Shown here: positions 58,442-64,000 of the stretch, piece after piece
Layout: each line of letters starts with the position of its first letter
Numbering within the stretch: position 1 is the stretch's first letter
Assembly: GCA_019359495.1 (NCBI GenBank)
Contig: JAHHHF010000064.1
Coordinates: 1 to 64,000 of the forward strand
DNA length: 64,000 nucleotides
Reading direction: 5' to 3'
Source of the DNA: Goleter apudmare HA4340-LM2
GTDB taxonomy: Bacteria > Cyanobacteriota > Cyanobacteriia > Cyanobacteriales > Nostocaceae
The notes under the pieces: model-generated
What the model was told of the DNA's origin: nothing
The model's database searches: none
Seen by the model: only the letters and a program-made list of their open reading frames with translations
Position numbers and translations under genes: made by a program

Positions 58442-58597
58442 AGCGTAGTTGCTATTAGACTTGTACTCACTACATCAGCCCTGAGTTTGGTCAAACATTT
58501 TTGGACTCTTGACTCAAATGAATTCTCAAAAAACAAATCTCGGTGAGGATTCTGGGATATTCTGGAATAGGTTAGAGATTTGCCGAAGAAAGTAAGA

Positions 58598-59764
58598 ATG
58601 AAACTGGCAGCAAGAGTAAGTCAGGTAACACCATCTTTGACCTTAGCGATCGCAGCCAAAGCTAAGGCCATGAAGGCAGAAGGAATAGACGTTTGTAGTT
58701 TTAGCGCTGGAGAACCAGATTTTGATACCCCAGCGCATATCAAAGCAGCAGCAGCAAAAGCTTTGGCAGAAGGCAAAACCAAATATGGTGCAGCCGCCGG
58801 AGAACCAAAGTTACGGGAAGCGATCGCCCACAAGCTCAAAACTGATAATGGTCTAGATTACAAGTCAGAGAATGTCATCGTCTCCAATGGCGGTAAACAT
58901 TCTCTCTACAATTTGATGGTCGCCCTGATTGATCCTGGTGATGAGGTGATCATCCCGTCTCCCTACTGGCTCAGTTATCCCGAAATGGTAACTCTAGTAG
59001 GTGGGGTATCAATAATTGTACGCACAGATGCTTCTACGGGCTATAAAATTACTCCTGAACAACTCCGTAAAGCAATTACACCCAAAACTAAGCTATTTAT
59101 CCTCAATTCCCCATCCAATCCCACCGGGATGGTATACACGCCAGAGGAAATTAAAGCACTGGCGGAGGTAGTAGTTGATGCAGATATCTTTGTTGTCTCT
59201 GACGAGATTTACGAGAAGATTCTCTACGACGGTGCTCAACATATTAGCATCGGTTCCCTAGGCAAGGAAATTTTTGACCGTACCCTAATCAGCAACGGGT
59301 TTGCAAAAGCTTATTCGATGACTGGGTGGCGTCTGGGCTATTTAGCAGGGCCAGTGGAAATTATTAAAGCTGCAAGTACCATCCAAGGGCATAGTACATC
59401 TAACGTGTGTACCTTTGCTCAATATGGAGCGATCGCCGCTTTGCAAGATTCCCAAGACTGTGTAGAAGAAATGCGCCAAGCCTTTGCCGAACGGCGACAG
59501 GTAATGCTAGCAGGACTCAATGCCATTCCTGGATTGAGTACAGCCAAACCTGACGGTGCTTTTTACCTGTTCCCTGACATCAGCAAAACCGGACTGAAAT
59601 CCCTAGAATTCTGTGACGCTTTATTAGCAGAACATCAAGTTGCTCTCATTCCCGGAATCGCTTTTGGCGCTGACGACAATATCCGCCTCTCCTACGCCAC
59701 TGATTTGGCGACGATTGAAAAGGGAATCGAGAGATTAGAGAAATTTGTCAAGTCGCGGATTTAG
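58598..59764 (+). CDS. aspC: Aspartate aminotransferase (class I, PLP-dependent)
   Basis: A 388-residue cytosolic enzyme exchanging the amino group between aspartate and 2-oxoglutarate. [19 protein letters not shown] is the usual cyanobacterial beginning. Conserved parts: [45 protein letters not shown], and the PLP-lysine in [20 protein letters not shown]. Substrate-binding Arg is in NIRLSYA. A TTG at 58580 is possible, but ATG 58598 fits the family start. Confidence 0.92.
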   Translation: MKLAARVSQVTPSLTLAIAAKAKAMKAEGIDVCSFSAGEPDFDTPAHIKAAAAKALAEGKTKYGAAAGEPKLREAIAHKLKTDNGLDYKSENVIVSNGGKHSLYNLMVALIDPGDEVIIPSPYWLSYPEMVTLVGGVSIIVRTDASTGYKITPEQLRKAITPKTKLFILNSPSNPTGMVYTPEEIKALAEVVVDADIFVVSDEIYEKILYDGAQHISIGSLGKEIFDRTLISNGFAKAYSMTGWRLGYLAGPVEIIKAASTIQGHSTSNVCTFAQYGAIAALQDSQDCVEEMRQAFAERRQVMLAGLNAIPGLSTAKPDGAFYLFPDISKTGLKSLEFCDALLAEHQVALIPGIAFGADDNIRLSYATDLATIEKGIERLEKFVKSRI

Positions 59765-59950
59765 TTGGTTGTCAATTATCAATTACACTCCTATACTCCA
59801 CCTTTTCTATTGAGAACTGGTGGATTCACTGTAGCTATTTACACTAACCTTTGATCTGGAAGCTCATACCGAATATAAGGAACTGTTTCCATGAGTTGTA
59901 GCTAACAATCAGTGTTGTAAATGGTATAACTAAGTTGTAGGAGGTAGTAT

Positions 59951-60241
59951 ATGCCCGAATCTGAAATTTCCAAAACAGTTAACACTGGCATCAAGCTGGA
60001 TGCTTCACTTCATGAACGGCTGAAGGCTTTAGGACAGATAAAGGATCGCAGTCCACACTGGCTGATGCGGGCAGCGATCGCCGAGTACGTGGAGCGTGAA
60101 GAGGCGTATGAGCGGGAAAAGCGTGAGGACAGAGAACGGTGGGAACGCTACCAGGCTAGCGGCAATGCGATTCCCAATGAGGTTGTTGATAGTTGGCTGG
60201 CTTCCTGGGGAAGTGAAAGCGATCTGTCATGTCCCAAGTAG
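59951..60241 (+). CDS. Ribbon-helix-helix antitoxin (ParD/CopG-like)
   Basis: A 96-residue protein. VNTGIKLDASLHERLKALGQ is a CopG/ParD ribbon-helix-helix start, followed by a helix (PHWLMRAAIAEYVEREEAY) and an extended Arg/Glu-rich tail that would wrap the toxin. A strong AGGAGG lies 6 bases before the ATG. It overlaps the toxin gene by 13 bases. Confidence 0.85.
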   Translation: MPESEISKTVNTGIKLDASLHERLKALGQIKDRSPHWLMRAAIAEYVEREEAYEREKREDRERWERYQASGNAIPNEVVDSWLASWGSESDLSCPK

Positions 60242-60516
60242 TCTGGTTGCCTGAAGCCTTAGAGGATATTATACGGCTGCGAAGTTTTCTTGAAGATAAA
60301 AGCCAAGAAGCAGCTAAACGAGCGGCTGAGGTTATACGTGGCGGAGCAAAACTGCTAGCTGATTTCCCCGCGATAGGTAAACCGATAAATGATGGCACGG
60401 GACGGCGTGAGCTATTCCTGCCTTTTGGAACAGGAAGCTACGTTCTGCGCTACAGAATGGATCAGGAAATAGTCGTGATCATCCGAGTATGGCATAGCAG
60501 AGAAAAGCGTGATTAA
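60229..60516 (+). CDS. RelE/ParE-family toxin
   Basis: A 95-residue toxin beginning MSQVVWLPEALEDIIRLRSF, with FPAIGKPINDGTGRRELFLP, GSYVLRYRMDQEIVVIIRVW and HSREKRD, the ParE/RelE pattern. The ATG lies inside the antitoxin end. ParE inhibits gyrase and RelE cleaves mRNA; I cannot tell which from the sequence alone. Confidence 0.88.
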   Translation: MSQVVWLPEALEDIIRLRSFLEDKSQEAAKRAAEVIRGGAKLLADFPAIGKPINDGTGRRELFLPFGTGSYVLRYRMDQEIVVIIRVWHSREKRD

Positions 60517-60607
60517 TAGTTGGGATTACTACTGATTTCGGGGTTTACCCAACTTAAAATAAGTGTTACCATATCGGCCTTGACAATTCCCCATACTGTT
60601 AAATCCA

Positions 60608-62014
60608 ATGCTGGGTCAAATCCTAGATGGGCGCTACGAAATTATTACTCAGTTGGCACAAGGAGGGTTTGGTGCTACCTTTCTGGCTCATGATCATCGG
60701 CGTCCAGGAAAGCCTCTGTGTGTTGTGAAACAACTGAAACCACTAGCTACTGACCCATACACAACACAAGCAGCAAAACGTTTATTCATACAGGAAGCGG
60801 AAATTTTAGAAAGACTGGGAAAACATCACCAAATACCACAATTATTAGCCTACTTTGAAAAAGATATTGGAGAAGAGAGGGAATTTTATTTAGTTCAAGA
60901 ATATATTGAGGGTCACGATCTACATCAAGAACTCCCTCCTCACCAACAATTGCATGAAACTGATGTGATTAAAGTTCTAACAGAAATATTAGAAGTTTTA
61001 GCATTTGTGCATCAAGAAGGTGTAATCCACAGAGATATCAAACCAGCTAATATTCGTCGGCGCAAATCAGACGGTAAAATAGTTTTGATTGATTTTGGTG
61101 CCGTCAAAGAGGTCAAAGGTTTGGAAGTTAATCAGCAGGGAGAAAGTAGGACTGTTACCATAGGTACTCCTGGTTATATGCCTAGTGAACAGGCAAAAGG
61201 TCAACCAAAATTTAGTAGTGATGTCTATGCAGTTGGGGTCATTGGTATTCAAGCGTTGACAGGATTACTCCCCCAAAATTTAGTCACTGATGCGAATACA
61301 GAGGAAATTATCTGGCGCGATCGCACGCAGATAGCAGTTAGTCCTAAGTTGGCAGCAATTTTAGAAAAAATGGTGCGCTACTACTTTCCTATGCGTTATG
61401 AAATGGCATCTGCGGCCTTAATTGATTTGCAAAAATTGTGCCATCCTGTCAAGTCCCGTAAGCTATTCAACAAAATTACCATTAGTGTAGGATTATTAGC
61501 CGTCATTATATTGGCGACTATTATAATCTTTGCTTCCAAATATATATCTCCAGCTACAGATTTATTAGTTTATGGAAATTCCACCTACGGGATTAAAATT
61601 AAGTATCCTCAAGACTGGGAAAGACAAGATATAAACAATATTATTACTGGGGAAGTAGTGACATTTTTGCCTCCTAAAGTAGTTGGTAATAATCAATTTC
61701 AAGAGAAAGTCACGATTAGTGTGGAAAACTTTACTGGTACTTTAGAGGAGTCTAGTCAGTCATTCCGGAAAGAAATTAGCAACAATTTATCAGCAGCTAA
61801 GTTGATTGATGAGCAGTCAGTTACTCTCGCCAATAAACAAGGAAAACAACTGATTTTTACCGGTAAAATGGGTACAGATAGTTTAAAAAGTTGGCAAATC
61901 TGGACATTAAAAAATGATAAAGCATACATAATCATCTATACAGCAAATATAGAGGACTATGAAAAATTTATCCCAGTAGCAGAGCAAGTTGTTAAATCAT
62001 TTGAAATTGATTAG
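60608..62014 (+). CDS. Membrane-anchored Ser/Thr protein kinase
   Basis: A 468-residue Hanks-type kinase. The kinase domain (about 1-280) has the Gly loop QLAQGGFGATFLA, the lysine of VVKQLKP, HRDIKPANI (about 141-149), DFGAVKE, and GTPGYMPSEQA. A membrane helix follows at about 290-314 (ISVGLLAVIILATIIIF), then a C-terminal PsbP-like/sensor domain (YGIKIKYPQDWERQD) expected outside. All catalytic residues are intact. Substrates are unknown. Confidence 0.9.
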   Translation: MLGQILDGRYEIITQLAQGGFGATFLAHDHRRPGKPLCVVKQLKPLATDPYTTQAAKRLFIQEAEILERLGKHHQIPQLLAYFEKDIGEEREFYLVQEYIEGHDLHQELPPHQQLHETDVIKVLTEILEVLAFVHQEGVIHRDIKPANIRRRKSDGKIVLIDFGAVKEVKGLEVNQQGESRTVTIGTPGYMPSEQAKGQPKFSSDVYAVGVIGIQALTGLLPQNLVTDANTEEIIWRDRTQIAVSPKLAAILEKMVRYYFPMRYEMASAALIDLQKLCHPVKSRKLFNKITISVGLLAVIILATIIIFASKYISPATDLLVYGNSTYGIKIKYPQDWERQDINNIITGEVVTFLPPKVVGNNQFQEKVTISVENFTGTLEESSQSFRKEISNNLSAAKLIDEQSVTLANKQGKQLIFTGKMGTDSLKSWQIWTLKNDKAYIIIYTANIEDYEKFIPVAEQVVKSFEID

Positions 62015-62150
62015 GCAAAATTTGCCATTACTACCTGCTGAGGGAATTACCAAAAATAAATTATCCATTTAGGGAACTTCCACATACTAGCCCTTTCAAG
62101 GTGACTCGTGAAATTTCTTTTTTTCTCTCTGCGAACACTTTCATTATCAG

Positions 62151-62849
62151 ATGTTTCACGGGTTTGACTTTGACAATACCATGCTCCGTATTGGCAGTAT
62201 GAATATGCTCCTGCATGGAGTGGAAAACCCGGTTGTGCGTTATAAAGACTCGCTAGCAGAGGAGCATTCTGGCGATGAAGAAGCTTATACCCTTGTCCTG
62301 GCTAATCCCCCTTTTGCTGGGTCATTGGACTATGAGAACACCGCTAAGGACTTGCAGGCGATCGTCAAAACCAAGAAGACTGAGTTACTATTTGTTGCTC
62401 TATTTTTAAGATTGCTCAAGCCTGGGGGAAGGGCTGCGGTTATTGTACCGGATGGGGTGCTTTTTGGTTCTTCTAAGGCACATAAGGAACTGCGCCGCCT
62501 GTTGGTGGAGGAGCAAAAGCTTGATGCTGTGATATCTCTGCCGGGTGGTGTATTTAAGCCCTACGCAGGTGTTTCTACTGCGATTTTGCTATTTACTAAA
62601 ACTAACTCTGGTGGAACTGATTTTGTTTGGTTCTACGATGTGGATGCTGACGGGTTGAGTTTGGACGATAAAAGAGCGCCTTTGCTTGCTGATGAGAAGT
62701 TAGGGGCTGTACCTACTGCGAAGCTAACAGCAGAGGAACATAATAAGAATAATCTGCCTGATGTGTTGACTCGTTGGCTTCGGCTTCGCTCAGCCAACGT
62801 TTCTCGCTCCCTGAGCGGAGTCGAAGGGAACGGAGTCGAAGGGAAGTGA
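62151..62849 (+). pseudogene. hsdM: hsdM fragment (type I DNA methyltransferase, 5'-truncated middle part)
   Basis: 232 codons begin [19 protein letters not shown], which in intact HsdM lies near the middle of about 500 residues. The catalytic [19 protein letters not shown] is present, with [19 protein letters not shown] and [16 protein letters not shown]. The N-terminal half with the SAM motif is missing. Coding homology extends a few codons upstream (about 62133) without a start. From about 62773 the frame runs into palindromic repeats ([12 protein letters not shown]), so native sequence ends there. The C-terminus is found as a separate ORF at 63526-63684. Confidence 0.82.
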
Positions 62850-62951
62850 TGCTGGCTTCGGCTTCGCTCAGCCAGCAAAAGCCATAGCTGGTAAAAATAA
62901 AAACCATTTATCTAGTAACAGAGTGTTCCCTGAGCGAAGTCGAAGGGAACA
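62773..62951. repeat. Cluster of GCTTCGCTCAGCC / CCTGAGCGAAGTCGAAGG repeats
   Basis: Palindromes such as GTTGGCTTCGGCTTCGCTCA (62773-62798) and GTTCCCTGAGCGAAGTCGAA with its partner (about 62925-62952) repeat the same motif several times, in part inverted. A further block lies in the GIY-YIG gene tail (63314-63450). Such repeats are known from Nostoc/Anabaena genomes. Here they fill the broken hsdM gene. Confidence 0.75.
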
Positions 62952-63001
62952 CTTTTTATATGTAACTAGAAAAGAAGCGAAGCGATCGCATAAATCAACT
63001 T

Positions 63002-63466
63002 ATGGCTTATATGTATATTCTTGAGTGTGTGGATGGTAGTTATTATACGGGTAGTACAAAGGATTTAGAAAGGCGACTGTGGCAACATCAACAGGGGGAG
63101 GGTGCAAACCACACGGCGAAACGGTTGCCTGTGAAGCTGGTTTTCTGCGAGTATTACGATCGCGTGGCTGAGGCTTTTGAGCGTGAGAAGCAGGTGCAGG
63201 GCTGGAATCGTAAGAAAAAGCAAGCTTTGATTGCAGGGGATACAAATTTGTTACATAAGTTAGCTGAGTGCCAAAATGAAACTCATTATAGTCGGTTGAC
63301 TGGCTGCGGTGGTGATGGCTTCGACTTCGCTCAGCCATCAGAAAACCGCTCCCTGAGCAACCCAGATCATCCAGAATACCGAAATCGCTCCCTGAGCAAC
63401 CCAGATCATCCAGAATACCGAAACCGCTCCCTGAGCGAAGCCGAAGGGAGCACATCACACCTTTGA
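63002..63466 (+). CDS. GIY-YIG nuclease with repeat-derived C-terminal tail
   Basis: A 154-residue protein. The nuclease fold covers about residues 1-90: MAYMYILECVDGSYYTGSTK (the GIY-YIG core), LERRLWQHQQGEGANHTAKR and VAEAFEREKQVQGWNRKKKQ, with Tyr, Arg and Glu of the active site. This resembles UvrC-like small YhbQ-type proteins. The last about 50 residues are encoded by palindromic repeats (RSLSNPDHPEYRN twice). It sits between the two hsdM pieces, which it appears to interrupt. A homing-like function is possible but unproven. Confidence 0.8.
   Translation: MAYMYILECVDGSYYTGSTKDLERRLWQHQQGEGANHTAKRLPVKLVFCEYYDRVAEAFEREKQVQGWNRKKKQALIAGDTNLLHKLAECQNETHYSRLTGCGGDGFDFAQPSENRSLSNPDHPEYRNRSLSNPDHPEYRNRSLSEAEGSTSHL
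63348..63425 (+). repeat. Two tandem 39-bp repeats in the GIY-YIG coding tail
   Basis: GCTCCCTGAGCAACCCAGAT followed by CATCCAGAATACCGAAATC occurs twice in a row (63348-63386 and 63387-63425, one difference). A third, diverging copy ends in the CTGAGCGAAGCCGAAGG motif. It encodes RSLSNPDHPEYRN twice in frame. Adjacent units without spacers exclude a CRISPR. Confidence 0.9.
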
Positions 63467-63525
63467 TAAGAACTTTTGATAAACTTCTACAAGTCTTATC
63501 GTGTTTCGTCTGAGGCTATCTATAT

Positions 63526-63684
63526 ATGAAACGCAGTTATACAGAATTTTTACAGGATATTCTCAAAGAAGTTGTGCACGAAGAGGTGGAGCATCGCGTA
63601 CCAAAAGACATCCTTGCTAATTTGGCAAAGCTGGAGGCGGAAATTCAGCAGGGGATGGAGAAACTGGAGGGGTTGTTGGGATGA
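63526..63684 (+). pseudogene. hsdM: Detached C-terminal end of hsdM
   Basis: A 52-codon frame whose part from codon 14 reads KEVVHEEVEHRVPKDILANL, then AKLEAEIQQGMEKLEGLLG-stop. Type I HsdM proteins commonly end in a very similar RYKEVVHEEVEH...ILxxLxxLExEIxxGMxxLEGML. The first 13 codons (MKRSYTEFLQDIL) are not from hsdM. The stop overlaps the hsdS start as ATGA, the usual hsdM-hsdS junction. This indicates that about 790 bases separate it from the preceding hsdM piece. Confidence 0.78.
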
Positions 63685-64000
63685 AAGCTGGATGGGTAAA
63701 ACTCCCTTTTGTTGAGGCGATTGTAGACCAATCAGGGGGCAACATAAAAACCCCACAAAGTGAGTTTCTTACTTCAGGACGCTTTGCTGTTGTAGATCAA
63801 GGGAAAAATTTGATTTCCGGCTATGTGGACAAAGAATCACGCCTTTGCAAAGCGTCATTACCCGTTATTGTTTTTGGAGACCACACTCGCTGCTTTAAAT
63901 TTGTAGACTTCCCATTTTGTATGGGGGCAGATGGAGTAAAAGTGCTTCGATCAAAAGTTGAAGCAGATGTTAAGTACCTTTTTTACTATCTCCGACAGCT
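63681..64000 (+). CDS. hsdS: Type I restriction specificity subunit HsdS, N-terminal part (runs off the window)
   Basis: 106 codons visible. MKAGWVKLPFVEAIVDQSGG is followed by FLTSGRFAVVDQGKNLISGY and LPVIVFGDHTRCFKFVDFPF, then CMGADGVKVLRS, the target-recognition-domain pattern of HsdS. It overlaps the hsdM end by 4 bases (ATGA), so they were one operon. It directs DNA sequence recognition for the methylase and nuclease. Whether the C-terminal half is intact cannot be seen. Because hsdM is broken, the locus is probably non-functional unless an hsdM elsewhere complements it. Confidence 0.82.
   Translation, partial: MKAGWVKLPFVEAIVDQSGGNIKTPQSEFLTSGRFAVVDQGKNLISGYVDKESRLCKASLPVIVFGDHTRCFKFVDFPFCMGADGVKVLRSKVEADVKYLFYYLRQ

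Noticed and set aside
63348-63425. Tandem repeats considered as a CRISPR array
   Set aside because: Only two adjacent 39-bp units with no spacers and no cas genes nearby.

Overview
The window looks like a chromosome segment of a filamentous, heterocyst-type cyanobacterium (Nostoc/Anabaena-like). This rests on the very frequent GCGATCGC (HIP1) octamer inside and between genes, palindromic intergenic repeats, and typical genes: bilin-type GAF sensors, a GAF/PAS nucleotidyl cyclase, an AAA/WD40 giant, a Ser/Thr kinase, pentapeptide-repeat NACHT proteins, and a heme oxygenase next to HemN. The genus assignment is an inference; no rRNA or tRNA was seen.

Layout. 1-1.4 kb: the end of an IS5-type insertion sequence abuts the cobU gene for cobalamin assembly, followed by a small hypothetical gene and a strong terminator. 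1.7-9 kb: an accessory peptide-export locus with three small double-glycine-leader precursors separated by hairpins, a C39-peptidase ABC transporter, an HlyD-type fusion protein, then decayed DNA and a SagB/nitroreductase-like gene whose 5' end is interrupted by a ~100-bp inverted-repeat element. 9-18 kb: housekeeping and small genes, a degenerate phytochrome-like sensor, a 34-residue membrane protein with its own terminator, a LamG relic, and a divergent amino-acid ABC transporter pair. 18-28.6 kb: an AAA/WD40 giant (14 repeats), a PEP-mutase-family enzyme with a GNAT gene, heme oxygenase plus HemN, a VapBC-like toxin-antitoxin pair and a P-loop kinase-like gene. 28.9-36.2 kb: one giant LamG protein (about 2,420 residues). 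36-48 kb: repeats, MarC, a nitrilase, a debranching enzyme, a 290-bp MITE, an acyltransferase-like membrane protein, then a NACHT-pentapeptide gene and a tandem relative lacking the NACHT module. 48-62 kb: a secreted metzincin-type protease, DUF924 and START-domain genes, rubredoxin, a flavoprotein, a PAS/GAF cyclase with an altered active site, a CAP-domain protein, an aspartate aminotransferase, a ParDE-like pair and a Ser/Thr kinase. 62-64 kb: a type I restriction-modification locus in which hsdM is 5'-truncated and split by repeats and a GIY-YIG nuclease gene, followed by the start of hsdS.

Cooperation. The clearest co-acting sets are the precursor/PCAT/HlyD export locus (leader cleavage and secretion of small peptides), the binding-protein/permease fusion with its ATPase (amino-acid import), heme oxygenase with HemN (tetrapyrrole metabolism), and two toxin-antitoxin modules. 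Many elements are in decay (IS end, MITEs, AI-2E and LamG fragments, sagB, hsdM, a sensor lacking its kinase core), so this is a plastic, defence- and interaction-rich region. All family assignments were made by eye, without database searches.
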